Source: Paralithodes platypus
Taxonomy: Eukaryota; Arthropoda; Malacostraca; Decapoda; Lithodidae
NCBI GenBank assembly: GCA_032716605.1
Contig: CM064519.1
Span: 31,559,438-31,623,437, forward strand
Length of the DNA: 64,000 nucleotides
Direction: 5' to 3'
The notes below the pieces were generated by a model that was not told where the DNA came from, searched no databases, and saw only the letters and a list, made by a program, of their open reading frames with translations. Both the position numbers and the translations under genes were made by a program. This document shows positions 11,886 through 24,658 of the stretch, one piece after another. Numbering within the stretch: position 1 is the stretch's first letter; each line of letters starts with the position of its first letter.

Positions 11886-11899
11886 CTGGTCGGTGACTG

Positions 11900-12282
11900 T
11901 TAAGGGGGGTCACCGGCTTTTTTATGTTTATCTCCTTTTCTCTCTTTCCCTGGCTTGTATCCAATTCGGCCCCATTCAGCCAAGTGTTTTAAGACGTTTA
12001 TCCCCATCCAGGTATCTATTTCTTCCTGGCAAGCGATAGCGAGCCAGCATTGTATGGAGAAATCCGGCTTCGCCGGAGAAATTTTTCTATCGAAAAATTT
12101 ACACATTTATCTTGCTGTCAAAACCAAAACATATGTATGCTGGCTCGCTACCGCTCGCCAGGAAAATATTGACACCTGGATGGGGGTAAACGGCTTAAAA
12201 CGGTAGGCTGAATGGGGCCGAATAGATACAAGCCAAAGAGAGAGGGAGAGAAAGATAAATAAAGCGAGGTGGGCTCCCTTAA
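11900..12282 (-). mobile_element. foldback TTAA MITE type I, copy B
   Basis: 383 bp with TTAA at 11900-11903 and 12279-12282. The left end is GGGGGGTCACCGG and the right end GGTGGGCTCCC. The centre has TCCGGCTTCGCCGGA and TTTTTCTATCGAAAAA, both short palindromes. Confidence 0.92.
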
Positions 12283-12389
12283 AACCTTCGCCTTGTGTCG
12301 TGCTTGGGTGTGTGACTGACAATGACTGTGTGTCTGCATGTCTGGCTGTTGAAATCCGATGTTTGGGTAGCTTATAAGTGGGTGTCTTT

Positions 12390-13095
12390 GACTACATCCA
12401 TCCCTATAGATTCTCCAGACCATGCTCCAGATTATATTACTCTATGACTTTCGGGTTGAGTAATTTTAATTTCATAGATACAGTATTACGCATTCAATGT
12501 TATCGATTTATACAAGAAAACCCAGTCTAGGGGTGAACACGAAAATCATAACATCTACCAATGGACATTATCTATGCACGAGGCATGCCCTATAGACAAG
12601 AAAATTACATCACATTTTATGCCGTGGTAATTTTTTGGTCAACAATATGTCCTAAGAAATTTGTTTTGGTGATTTGAATTCAAAGACTTTAATGTTGCTG
12701 ATGCTTTGGAAAAGATGAATGTTGGATGCTCTGCCGGTTAAGGATTAATCTAGGTTAAGCTTTATTCTGCGTTGGGTACTGCCTCATGAAGCAATGGTGT
12801 GAAGCCTTAATCAACGAATATGATCCTCACATCACTATATAATTCCTGAAGCAATTGTGAATTGATATTGTAATGTTCTAAGACTTTCATTAATTTAGGA
12901 ACATGCATATTAAATCCATATTCCATACACATGGCTATTATAAAACTATGAACACAATTATTGGTGCTCGCCCCTACTTAACACTATCTGGTCCGAGGTC
13001 TTCTGGGATATAATGACATTTTGTTTAATTATTACTAATGTTTTTGCTTGTTTCTGCCATTTCGAGTAATGTATTTTACCCTGCCCTTCCCAAAC
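12390..13095. other. no gene or repeat recognised in ftz intron
   Basis: Relatively non-repetitive AT-rich intron sequence. It cannot be assigned by eye. Confidence 0.4.
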
Positions 13096-13104
13096 TTCCC
13101 ACTA

Positions 13105-13330
13105 ACGTTAAAAAAAAAAAAAAAAAAAAAAAAACAAAAAAAAAAAACAGACCCCCACCAAGCTAAATTTGCACATATTTTGATGTAAACGTGTCCTGGG
13201 TGAAGGACAATCATTTCTAAGTTACAGGCTCGATATTGCTCGCTCAGAGAAAAACGCCAAACTAATGAGGTGAAACGTCTTTATATCTTCACACTTATGG
13301 AGCAAAATAGGGTAAGTCCAAAAAGACCAC
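13105..13330 (-). repeat. poly(A) tract and relic of TTAA MITE type II
   Basis: An A-rich run (13108-13148) precedes AAGCTAAATTTGCACAT, TTACAGGCTCGATATTGCTCG and AAACTAATGAGGTGAAACGTC. These resemble the reverse complement of the type II core. Confidence 0.5.
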
Positions 13331-13650
13331 AATAAGTCCAAATAGGGTTTATATGTTGAAGGATATGAGAGTTGGCTACTGACCAACTGACTCTATGCCT
13401 ATGTAGTGATCAATATTTGGTTATTTCTTGTACTAATTTTGAAACTAATAGCAAATTAAGTATCTCTAAAACTACTGACATACTTCCCTATATATGCTAC
13501 TTTGAATTGCATTGATATATTTTATATCCAATGTTACTATACTCGGTTTAATTTAATCTGACGGTAAAATGCAAAGTTCCTATCAAGATTTATCAGTTAT
13601 TTTTCAGCTTGTGTAGTGAAATAGGGTGCTCATTATATAAAATTGGTGTT

Positions 13651-13740
13651 AATTATGATGCAGAGCCATGGTTGGTTTATATGATGCAGAGCCATGGTTG
13701 GTGTTAATTTTGATGCAGAGCCATGGTTGGTTTATATTTT
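13651..13740 (+). repeat. short tandem repeat around TGATGCAGAGCCATGGTTGG
   Basis: The 20-mer occurs three times, separated alternately by TTTATA and TGTTAATTT spacers. Confidence 0.85.
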
Positions 13741-13994
13741 GACCATTAAGTATCGATAAATTAGCTGCTAAGGAATTCAATTTACCGTCAATGATGAAAT
13801 GAAACAGAGGATAGTCATTTGGTGTCCTTTGCTATTGGTAAAATAATAATGTTAATATTTCTAATGCATTGCCTATTCTGTCAGTCGTAGCCATTAGTTT
13901 TGTTTAGTTCCAGTTGTTAGTTTTCTCACTTCGTCGTTCTGTTTGCTTGTTTACTTGTTTACCAGGTGATGTTTGTGTGAAAGGAGGATACCTG

Positions 13995-14222
13995 GTCAGT
14001 GTGTACGTGTGTGTACGTGTGTGTGTGTGTGTGTCTGTGTGTGTGTGTGTGTGTGTGTGTAAACGTGCGTGTGGTCGTCTGTGTTTGTTTGTTTGCTTGA
14101 TTGTAATTTTGCTTCTGTTCTCTCTTGAATTTGTTGTTTTTGTGTAGAGTTTATATATTGTTTGTGTGTATAAGTTCGTATACATACGTGTTTGTATGTA
14201 AATGAGAGAGAGAGAGAGAGAG

Positions 14223-14255
<33 letters not shown>

Positions 14256-14256
14256 C
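13995..14256. repeat. (GT)n and (GA)n microsatellites
   Basis: GT-rich runs at about 14000-14060 and 14226-14256, with a GA run at 14203-14224. Confidence 0.85.
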
Positions 14257-14373
14257 TACCTCAGTTCACCCAGACTATCTAATCCAGGGATCAAGTCGTG
14301 AACCCTGTCTGTCTGTCTCGTCCTCTCGCGGCCTTCCCTCACATTTGACTCTTGTTTTTTTACATTATCCGTT

Positions 14374-14462
14374 TTAGAACATAATAATATAAGAAAACCA
14401 GAGTCTGCAGAGAGCCAATTGGCCCACACACGGCAGATTCCTTTCACACTCAACTCATCTTG
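14374..14462 (-). repeat. CR1-like 3' tip
   Basis: AGTCTGCAGAGAGCCAATTG, then GCCCACACACGGCAGATTCC. Only the last 90 bp of the element are present. Confidence 0.75.
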
Positions 14463-14699
14463 TTCTACTTGGTTCTACTTGTGATATATTTCCCCTCTTC
14501 AGTTGGCTGTTATTCAAGTACCTTAGGATTGCTTTTCAAGTGGATCGTTGCTAAATCGGATTTTTATTCCCTTCAAGCTAATATGTATTATTTGTAAATT
14601 TCATTCTTAAATTATACCTGCACTATCTCAAAAAAAAAATACAGTACTGTCAGAACGCCCTTATGTTTATATAAATCTCCCCTTCTACCCCCTCCCTCA

Positions 14700-14819
<120 letters not shown>

Positions 14820-15379
14820 ACCCACATACTTGAGTCACCCTGACAAGATCTCTTCGTCATAACAAGCTCAGAATTTCCATCTAAGCGCCTAATGTTTAAC
14901 CGTGTTTATAGAGGTTAACTCGGAGATGGTGCGATAATCAGAACAGGTAGGTGGGAAGGTACGTGGAGGAGGCTGAGACTGGTATGGGTGAAGTTTCGGT
15001 GAGGATACTTAATTAATGACTAGTTCGGTGGTTTCCAATGAGAGCGTGGGATTATCAATTAGTGTGGTCAAATGTATTATCATATTTTGTCTACCTTGGA
15101 ATGTGTCATCAAACAAACCCACACACATGCGAGCGTGTGGATATTCTACTGCATAAGTTTCACATAAATTGTCTGTATGCACTAACACTTTCTCAAAATG
15201 TATATCCAGCCATACAATTCTGCCCATCGATATCACACTTTCACTTAATCTTCAGAGGATTCAGATGCTTTGCCCACATTGACATAAATATACCATATCT
15301 AAAAAAAAGAGAGAACAAAAATGAAAACGAAAATAGTGGTATCGAAGTCAACATCATACCTGATTCATATAATAGTTAT

Positions 15380-15482
15380 CTACCACAACCCTACCTGTCT
15401 ACCACACATTCTACTTATCTATCACACACCCTATCTGTCTACCATACATACTAACTATCTACCACCCACCCTATCTATTTTG
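15380..15482 (+). repeat. left part of 20-bp minisatellite
   Basis: Diverged units of the CTACCACACATCCTATCTGT type, as in the main array at 16074-17280. The CR1 fragment splits the two. Confidence 0.85.
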
Positions 15483-16073
15483 GACATAGATTCCTTGGAG
15501 AGAGTACAACGTAGAATGACAAAAACGATCCATAATATTAGTAATCTTCCAATTGAAGAAAGGCTGCAGAAATTAGGCTTACATTCGTTAGAGAGTCGCA
15601 GAGTTAGAGGGGATATGATAGAAGTGTTCAAGTGGGTTAGTGGGATTAATAAAGGGGACATGAAAGATGTACTAAAGCTCAATGATAGCGAAGGAACTCG
15701 AACAAATAATTTCATATGAGACATATTTCGTTTCAGAAAACATATAGGCAAATATTGGTTTGAATTGTAGATAGGTGGAATAGGCTACCAAGTGCTATAG
15801 TGGAATCAAGAACGATAGAGAGCTTTAAGATAAAATTTGATAGATATATGGACGAGATGGGTTGGATGTGAGGGGGATCTGCCGGGTGTGGGCCAATCGG
15901 CTCTCTGCAGATCCCCGTAATCTTGTGTTGATATCTAGCCGTTTTGGTGAGGTCGGTCCTCATGGTGTTAGTGAGCTGGGCCTATAATTAGGACTTATAA
16001 TTGGGGTTATGTGTGAGAGGGATCGGCCTTGTGTGGGCCAATCGGCTTTCTGCAGACTCCCATTTTCTTATGG
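15483..16073 (+). mobile_element. CR1-like retrotransposon, 5'-truncated, inserted in minisatellite
   Basis: Starts within the RT C-terminal region (DSLERVQRRMTK, GLHSLESRRVRGDM, FKWVSGINKGDM) and runs through the 3' UTR to the CTCCCATTTTCTTATG tip. The reading frame stops early at 15719 after a change near the residues that read KLDKF in better copies. Minisatellite of the same unit type lies on both sides. Confidence 0.88.
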
Positions 16074-17280
16074 TCTATCTGTCTACTACCACACGTCATA
16101 TCTGTGTATCACACGTCCTATATCTGTCTACCACACTTCATATCTGTCTACCACACACCCTGCCTGTCTACCACACGTCCTATCTCTTTACCACACATCC
16201 TATCTGTCTACCACACATCCTATCTGCCTACCACACATACTATCTGTCAACCACACATCCTATCTGTCTACCACACATACTTATTATCTACCACACACCC
16301 TACCTGTCTACCATGCATACTATCTACCACACATCCTATCTGTCTACCACACATCCTATCTGACTACCACACATCCTATCTGTCTACCACACATCCTATC
16401 TGTCTACCACACATCCTAGCTGTCTACCACACATCCTATCTGCCTACCACACATCCTAGCTGTCTACCACACATCCTATCTGTCTACCACACATCCTATC
16501 TGCCTACCACACATCCTATCTGTCTACCACACATCCTTTCTGTCTACCACTCATCCTATCTGCCTACCACACATCCTATCTGTCTACCACACATCCTATC
16601 TGAATACCACACATCCTATCTGTCTACCACACATTCTATCTGTCTACCACACATCCTATCTGCCTACCACACATCCTACCTGTCTATCACACATCCTACC
16701 TGTCTACCACACATCCTACCTGTCTACCACACATCCTACCTGTCTACCACACATCCTATCTGTTTACCACACATCCTATCTGCCTACCACACATCCTATC
16801 TGTCTACCACACATCCTATCTGTCTACCACACATCCTATCTGTCTACCACACATCCTATCTGTCTACCACACATCCTATCTGTTTACCACACATCCTATC
16901 TGTCTACCACACATCATATATGTCTATCACACATCCTATCTGTCTACCACACATCATATCTGCCTACCACACATCCTATCTGTTTACCACACATCCTATC
17001 TGCGTACCACACATCCTATCTGTCTACCACACATCCTATCTGTCTACCACACATCCTATCTGTCTACCACACATCCTACCTGTCTACCACACATCCTACC
17101 TGTCTACCACACATCCTATCTGTCTACCACACATCCTACCTGTCTACCACACATCCTATCTATCTACCACACATCATATCTGTCTACCACACATCCTATC
17201 TGCCTACCACACACATACACCTCATCTATATACCACGCTCACTATCTATCTACCACACACCCTACCTGTTTCACACGTAC
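16074..17280 (+). repeat. 20-bp minisatellite, about 60 units
   Basis: Head-to-tail copies of CTACCACACATCCTATCTGT with point variants, with no spacers. The 425-residue open frame across it is a by-product: three 20-bp units make 60 bp, so one frame cycles through all codon phases without a stop. Confidence 0.97.
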
Positions 17281-17425
17281 CTACTGTTCTACAATGCATT
17301 CTATAACCTGCACCCATGATGGGATCACAGGGTAATATTTGGCGAATGGCCGAATGATGTGCTGCACGTTAAGTTGTCACGATGTAATGGCTGTAGAGTT
17401 TTAAGCCGTGGTTCTGAGTACTTTA

Positions 17426-17665
17426 ACATAAGAACATAAGACAATGGGAGTCTGCAGAAAGCCGATTGGCCCACGCAAGGCAGATCTCTGTCACACCCAA
17501 CCCTAATTATAAGGCCTAATTATAAGCTCAGCTCACTAACACCATTAGGACTTACCTCACCAAAACGGTCAGAGGTCAGACAACGGGGGTCTGCAGAGCG
17601 CCGATGTTTTGGCCCAAACCAGACAGATCCCCCTCACACCCAACCCATCTCGTCCAGTATGATCG
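17426..17665 (-). mobile_element. CR1-like 3' terminal fragment
   Basis: ACATAAGAACATAAGACAAT tail, CGATTGGCCCACGCAAGGCA and ACCCATCTCGTCCAG. This is the reverse-complemented 3' UTR, truncated near the end of the coding region. Confidence 0.85.
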
Positions 17666-18140
17666 AATAAAGGTATTGCCTTGGCGGAACTCCTATTAGC
17701 CTTTCAAAGGCTGCCTGGACTTTGAAGAAACATAGAATACATTTTACGAAAGTATTGAATAAGCTGAGCTCATCTTCAATAAAAAGTCCAGTTACAATTT
17801 ATTTACATTATAACATCTTAACTTCCGCCACAATTTCAGTGTATTTCATGTCATATTATTATGTAGATAATAAACACATTACAACTAAACTTACAATTTA
17901 CTAGGATCATTCTGAAATTTATTATAACTATGTTAATATCAATACAAAAAGTGAACACATTCTATCCACAGGTATGTAAATTTCCATACGAGTTTTGTCA
18001 CGCCTCCTCTATTTATAGTTTACCGGCGCGTGGAGACACTTCAAAGCTAATTGACTTATAATTACCTTTAATCCTTTCAGGTCAGTTGTCAAGCTGGATA
18101 TTAAAGAGTCGTATTTCTTCCTCAAAGGCATTAGCCATAT
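17666..18140. other. unassigned ftz intron sequence
   Basis: AT-rich. No gene, repeat family or RNA gene is recognised. Confidence 0.4.
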
Positions 18141-18147
18141 CATTTAC

Positions 18148-18150
<3 letters not shown>

Positions 18151-18236
<86 letters not shown>
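18151..18236. repeat. compound (CT)n(AT)n microsatellite
   Basis: A CT run passes directly into an AT run. Confidence 0.95.
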
Positions 18237-18237
<1 letters not shown>

Positions 18238-18540
18238 TGTATATATTATTAATGTTATAGTTGTCACAGCTCATTTGGCATTATCTTTCATCATACCTTC
18301 GCGAGTAAACGGTTGTATTTGTTCGTCTGTTAACGCAATGATGAAAACAGTAGATTACTTTCGCTTCTCTTAATATAATTGTTTTGTATACCTTACTAGA
18401 TATTCGTTTCTAGAGTAGGTTTGAATACCTATTTTTGATTCGGTAACTACAAAATGATTCTTAGTCATCTTAGGATATGTATTTTTCTGATTGTGTGGTT
18501 GGTAAACAGTCTGATAAAAATATCGTTGTTCGTTAATGTT

Positions 18541-18780
18541 TAAGAACATAAGAAATCGGAATTCTGCATAAGGCCGACCGTTCTGTTCCCAAACCAGTGC
18601 TTACCTACATTTTTTCTGAAGCGGAAATTTTCCAATGTGAAGCCATTTGAACGGGTTATTTCGCAGTAATTCACAAGCCTTACTGATACCTTTCTTCCAC
18701 GTAAGCACCTCTATCATATCACCTCTACATCCTCGTATTTCTATTAAATGCAAGGAACATTTGTAGCAGTATATAATATT
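18541..18780 (-). repeat. CR1-like 3' end, diverged
   Basis: TAAGAACATAAGAAATCGGA, then a diverged reverse complement of the RT C-terminus. The 3' UTR is partly deleted. Confidence 0.65.
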
Positions 18781-18788
18781 ATTCAGTA

Positions 18789-18789
<1 letters not shown>

Positions 18790-18841
<52 letters not shown>
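18790..18841. repeat. compound (CT)n(AT)n microsatellite
   Basis: Same CT-then-AT arrangement as at 18151. Confidence 0.95.
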
Positions 18842-18842
<1 letters not shown>

Positions 18843-19118
18843 CATTGTATTCTTAGGCATCTTATGTTATTTCCCCCATCATTCATAAGCCAACCATTAT
18901 AAATTTACTCCTCTCTTCATTCCTCTCCATATAGAATTCCTACCATACAATAAAAGACTATCTGTTGTTCTCGTGTCCCTAACCTTCCTATATATAATGT
19001 CGGTGGGCTGACACCTCTACCTCACCCACATCAGGATCTGACCCGGTTCCTGTTTCATGACTTATCAGGGTGGTGTGAATCCCTACCATTTTACCCTATC
19101 TCATTGTCTCCCGTCCTT

Positions 19119-19216
19119 TGCTCTCTCTCGTCCTTTGCTCTCTCTCTCTCTCTCTCTCTCTCTGCGTGTGTGTGTCTGTCTTTCTGTCTTTCTGCCTCTA
19201 TCATCTCATTGTCTCC

Positions 19217-19303
<87 letters not shown>
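19119..19303. repeat. (CT)n microsatellites
   Basis: CT runs at 19138-19162 and 19221-19303. Confidence 0.95.
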
Positions 19304-19305
<2 letters not shown>

Positions 19306-19369
19306 ATATATTAGGTAAACTGTCATTCTTACACGAATACAGGGCATTAAACCTATTTGGTCTGAGAGA

Positions 19370-19640
19370 GGGGTCTTTTTGGCGTTAGTGTTGTATTTTT
19401 GTTATCCTGGCAAACATTAGCAAACCTGTAGCTTAGAAGGAATTGGCCTTTAGCTGGGACATTTCTCTATCAATTATTGTATCTGGGCGAGCAATAACCA
19501 GCCTGTAACTTGGACAAAATCGGCCTAGGCCTAAACATTTTTCAATCGAAAAATGTACAAATTTAGCTTGAAGAGGGCCTGGTGGGCATTTCTTTTAGTT
19601 TGCAAACAATCTGGTAAGGCGTATTTATTAGCCTACGGGA
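19370..19640 (+). repeat. relic of TTAA MITE type II
   Basis: Two copies of the core (TCCTGGCAAACATTAGCAAACC and CTGGGCGAGCAATAACCAGC) with TTTTTCAATCGAAAAATGTA. Ends are not intact. Confidence 0.55.
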
Positions 19641-19978
19641 CAAGCTAAAATACATTGCTCGAGAATGCCAAAACAAATATGCAAAGTCTTCAATAATAAT
19701 AAAACAAAATATCACTTAGAACCACAAGACGTCAGACCAGATGGTGTTATTCGACCAAGCAATCGAGTCATCCCCTCCCACCCCTTACCACCTCCCTGAC
19801 CATATCCCTCTTCTCTCAGCACCCCTCACCCCTCCCCTCCCCCACTCCCCCGAGACGACTTTGATCCCCGAGCGACTGGAGGAGGGGGGGAGGGAGGCGG
19901 GGGTCGATGGTGGGAGATGTCGGCCACCTAAATACCCAGAGATTGGCGACTGGACGCTATCGAACCGCCCATATATCA

Positions 19979-20356
19979 TTAAGGGAGCCCACCTCGCTTT
20001 TTTTTCGCTTTCTCTCCCTCTCTCTTTGGCTTGTATCCATTCTGCCTCATTCAGCCTACTGTTTGAAGACGTTTACCCCCATCCATGTGTCAATATTTTC
20101 CTGGCGAGCGGTAGCGAGCCAGCATATACAGTATATATCTTTGTTTTGACAGCAAGCTAAATTTAAAAAAATTTCGATAGAAAAATTTCTCAGGCGAAGC
20201 CGAATTTCTCCATACAATGCTGGCTCGCTATCGCTCGCCAGGAAGAAATCGACTCCAGGATGGTGATAAACGTCTGTAAGCAGTTGGCTGAATAGATACA
20301 AGCCAGGGAAAGAGAGAAAAGGAGATAAAGATAAAACAAGCCGGTGACCCCCTTAA
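19979..20356 (+). mobile_element. foldback TTAA MITE type I, copy C
   Basis: 378 bp. TTAA at 19979-19982 and 20353-20356, left end GGGAGCCCACCTCGC, right end GGTGACCCCC. Two inverted arms with CCTGGCGAGCGGTAGCGAGC and TGGCTCGCTATCGCTCGCCA. Confidence 0.92.
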
Positions 20357-20871
20357 ACGAGGTATTTTTAGTAGGCGCTTTGGCGGAAGGTGTAGGAATA
20401 TTCCATTAGGTTGAAAAGTTGTTTGTAAATATGTTGGGACTCATTTATTATGCTTCATTATAAAGGAATGTATTTATACATCCATATGGAAATAAAGTTT
20501 TACCTGTGATAACACTACAAATAACATTACATTTAAATTGTTGTGATTTATATATTATTATATAAGTGTATGTCTAGCCGAGAGGATTTTCCAATATGTA
20601 GGTAGAATATTTGTGTAATGCCTTCAGTTTGGAAGGATTGAGCAAGATGGGTAATGTGTATCCCTTATTTGTTCTAAGGTTCCAATTAACCTAAACAAAA
20701 GAATAACTAATCGTGAACAAAGAAAAAAGTACTTTACTTTCAATCTAACAGCTGCTGTGATTTTCCCTATATGCAATCATTTCAGTTTAAATATATAATT
20801 TTCAGTTAGGTATATCAACTGAGTATATTACACCAACTTATACAACGAACAAAGCCACGAGAGAGACCACT

Positions 20872-21048
<177 letters not shown>

Positions 21049-21109
21049 GGGGAGGTAGCAGCCCTGGTTGAGTTGTGGGTGACAGACAGCTGGTAGCATT
21101 GTTCTCTCT

Positions 21110-21490
21110 CCACCACCACACACAACCCTAAGTCACAACTACCACAACCACTGCTACCAACATTAACACCATATCATATCCTACTACTAATAAAACCACT
21201 ACTTAAAAATAGCATCCACCAATACACCCACAACCGCAACTCACAACTACCACAGCCACTGCTACCAACATTAACACCATTTTCCATACCATATCCTGCT
21301 ACTAACAAAACCACTACATACCCAAAACATCCACCAGTACACCCACTTATTTTTATATTGCCACACACACAACCCCTACTCACAACTGCCACAACCACTA
21401 CTACTAACATTAAGACCATTTGTCACATCATATCCTGCTACTACCAAATCCATTACATACCTAAAATGTCCACCACTACATCCTCTTATT
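21110..21490 (+). repeat. tandem repeat, unit about 115-130 bp, three copies
   Basis: Each copy holds CACAACTACCACAACCACTG, AACATTAACACCATxxxxCATATC and CCACCAxTACACCCAC. It leads into the 33/45-bp array. Confidence 0.85.
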
Positions 21491-21496
21491 TTTATA

Positions 21497-21567
21497 TGGG
21501 TTGGGTGTAAGAGTTATCTGCCTTTTGTGGGCCAATCGTCTTTCTGCAGACTCCCATTTTATTATGT
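21497..21567 (+). mobile_element. CR1-like 3' tip inside a satellite array
   Basis: GGTTGGGTGTAAGAGTTATC, GGGCCAATCGTCTTTCTGCA and CTCCCATTTTATTATGT mark the last 70 bp of the family, between two related AC-rich arrays. Confidence 0.8.
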
Positions 21568-22370
21568 CTACCACTATCATCCACCACTACAACCACTTAT
21601 GTCTATATCATCTCTACCACTACAACCACTTATGTCTATATTATATCTACCACTATCATCCACCACTACAACCACTTATGTCTATATCATCTCTACCACT
21701 ACAACCACTTATGTCTATATCATCTCTACCACTACAACCACTTATGTCTATATCATCTCTACCACTACAACCACTTATGTCTATATCATCTCTACCACTA
21801 CAACCACTTATGTCTATATTATATCTACCACTACAACCACTTATGTCTATATTATATCTACCACTATCATTCATCACTACAACCACTTATGTCTATATCA
21901 TCTCTACCACTACAACCACTTATGTCTATATTATATCTACCACTATCATCCACAACTACAACCACTTATGTCTATATCATCTCTACCACTACAACCACTT
22001 ATGTCTATATTATATCTACCACTATCATCCACCACTACAACCACTTATGTCTATATCATCTCTACCACTACAACCACTTATGTCTATATTATATCTACCA
22101 CTATCATCCACAACTACAACCACTTATGTCTATATCATCTCTACCACTACAACCACTTATGTCTATATCATCTCTACCACTACAACCACTTATGTCTATA
22201 TTATATCTACCACTACAACCACTTATGTCTATATTATATCTACCACTATCATCCACCACTACAACCACTTATGTCTATATCATCTCTACCACTACAACCA
22301 CTTATGTCTATATTATATCTACCACTATCATTCATCACTACAACCACTTATTTGTATAGTACATCTACCA
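21568..22370 (+). repeat. 33/45-bp minisatellite
   Basis: Units of CTCTACCACTACAACCACTT plus ATGTCTATATCAT (33 bp) alternate with 45-bp units carrying an extra CTATCATCCACC. About 20 units. The 345- and 296-residue open frames follow from unit lengths divisible by three. Confidence 0.95.
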
Positions 22371-22499
22371 GTATCACACACTCACAACTACCACAACCAC
22401 TGGTACTTATACTATGACCATTTTCTATATAGTACCCTATCATCAATAATCACTAGTATACATTCTCCCTGCTACCATATAAACCACTATTGTACATAT

Positions 22500-23020
22500 T
22501 CATCGAGGACTACCACTACAACCTTGACCCACATCTAGTATTTTTAGTTATGTTTATGTTGTATCCATTATTTTTGGATAGAATAGCTTGGTCACTCGTT
22601 CTGAATGTCGGAGGTTCCAGTCTGGCTGGGAGTATATCAAACTTGTACTATTATATATTAATCATCCACACTTTTGTTATTACGTGTGATTTACGCAAGA
22701 TTTCGGTTATACATGTAAACTAGCATACAAATGCTAGTTTTCCCAACTGCTGCCTTGCTTGTTATCAGTATGGGAACTAAACATATGCCAAGTATTCACA
22801 TGTTTTCAATATATAATTACAATTCAGGCGTAATATACAACATTCAATTTCAGCCATGTTCTTTAAATATTTCACCACCAACCACTACCACAACCACCAA
22901 TTCCAACCATCACTATCAACAATAACGACAATTACGACCAGAACCAATGACAACATCAATAACAATAACATCAACCACCGCCACCACTAATACTAATAAA
23001 TCGTAGGCTTGTGCACATTT
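22500..23020. other. no gene recognised
   Basis: AT-rich sequence passing into ACC/AAC-rich low complexity from about 22870. Confidence 0.5.
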
Positions 23021-23024
23021 CTTT

Positions 23025-23135
23025 AACTGTCTTGATAGTGTAATGCATAAGTGCACGGCATTTCGGTGTGAGTATCCTAGGTTCGAGTCCTTGGAGTGCC
23101 ACATATATTTGTTGATTTCTTTAATTGAGTTTAGA
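23025..23135 (+). repeat. tRNA-derived SINE-like relic, copy 1
   Basis: B-box-like GGTTCGAGTCC (23089-23099), followed by TTGGAGTGCCACATATATTT. The latter matches the minus-strand copy at 28880-28990. A degenerate A-box region lies upstream (TAATGCATAAGTG). The cloverleaf does not close well, so this is not a tRNA gene. Confidence 0.55.
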
Positions 23136-23149
23136 AGTGAAGTTGTCTG

Positions 23150-23720
23150 GTGAAAAAATATATAATACTAACAATTACCATCAACAATAACAACCCACCA
23201 TTATCACTAACAAAAACAACTACCACCATTACTAACAATAACAACTACCATCATCAACACAACAATCACCCCATCACTGATAAGAACAACCTATGGTGGT
23301 GATTATCACTACCATCGGTAACAAACACACCACTACTACATTCATCGGTAGATAAAACCTTGACCATCACACACTCAACAACAACTTCTCACTACTATCA
23401 CCACCACCATCCACAAGCACCATCCTATCACCCAATGTGGTAGGTAGACGATTCGCCCCGCACAGGTTGATTATTTCGCCCTACATGGGTTGAACTTTTC
23501 GCTCCACTGAAAGAATTTTCGACCCATATATATTTCTATATAACTATATAGTACCAATGAAGATTTATTATGCGGTGTCATTAGTTAGAAACAATATACT
23601 AGAGACCAAATATCCGGCCTTTAATAAGGCTAACTCACCATTATCACCACCATCCCACCACCAAACACTACCATTAATAGTAATCACCATCACCCACCAC
23701 CACAACCACCACTATGTAAC
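23150..23720 (+). repeat. AAC/ACC-rich low-complexity DNA
   Basis: Long stretch of A and C with scattered T (AACAACTACCACCATTAC and similar). At 23440-23530 there are three spaced TTCGCCC/TTCGCTCC blocks resembling fragments of type II MITE. Confidence 0.6.
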
Positions 23721-23739
23721 CACGACTTTTGCTTTCCCC

Positions 23740-24658
23740 ACCACTAAAGTCAAAAGGCAAAACACAAAAAGTCTATGGCAGGATGTGAGAGGCTCTTATT
23801 CACGGTCAGAAATGTTCACCATAGGTGTTTTTTGTAGAGTTTTTTTTCTTCTCACAAGCAGCAACAACCCGTATAACCGGGTGCGTGTAATAAAGTCAAA
23901 GGCCACCATATGGATCACGGTTGTAAAAAAATAAGCGAAAAGGGAAAGTGTGAAATAGGGAGTACAGTGACTGGAAGACGACGTAACACGGTCGGAACAA
24001 TAAAAGGGAGTCATACGAATGCACATTCCGACAATTACTGTTTGCAATTTAGGTTTCATAGTTTTGGAATTACAAATTATTAGTATTCTTATCGCCTGAA
24101 ATTAATGTATTTCACTTCTAATGCCGATACCAATGCAAAAGGAGTCCCAAACTCTTGTCAAAACAAAGTTGTAGAATGTATATTGCCATAAAAAGTGCTC
24201 GTGTGACGCAGCCATAAACCCCAAAGTTGCTCCACATAGATGTCATAAAGTCTAAATAAATAAGGGTATATAGTTTGAGGAGTTTATGAGGGTTGGACAT
24301 GGTTGGTGGTGAGAGGGAGAGTTGTTTAGGAAGGCAACTTAGGGGCATGTCAGTCGGCAGGGGTAGCTAGCTAGTTTGTATAATTAATACATATACTGTA
24401 TTATGTATACACAAATAAGGGGTTTCAATGACAATTACACCATGACAAGCCTGATGCAAAATGTGTACGCCATAAGAAAGAACACACGCAATTGAATAGG
24501 ATAATTTAGCATTCATATTATTATTAATTATTCAGAAGTTCATTAATTATCCACACTTAATTAACTTGAATGACACATACAACTGTAATCTAAAGGTTCA
24601 TATGAGACCCTGATAACAAAAATGGATTCGATACTAGTACACCTTTCCTTGGAAATTC
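23740..24658. other. unassigned 5' part of ftz intron
   Basis: Comparatively unique sequence adjoining the exon 1 donor side. No repeat family is recognised. It is a reasonable candidate for intronic regulatory DNA. Confidence 0.35.

Noticed and set aside
16074..17280. CRISPR-like array
   Set aside because: The repeats are head to tail without unique spacers, and the context is eukaryotic.
16029..17306. 425-residue open frame (YHTSYLSTTHP-type repeats)
   Set aside because: It is the translation of the 20-bp minisatellite; the unit has no stop in the frame cycle. No domain, no promoter, and all three frames are similarly open.
21501..22538. 345- and 296-residue frames (YVYIISTTTTT-type)
   Set aside because: They come from the 33/45-bp minisatellite, whose unit length is divisible by three, and start inside a CR1 3' UTR.
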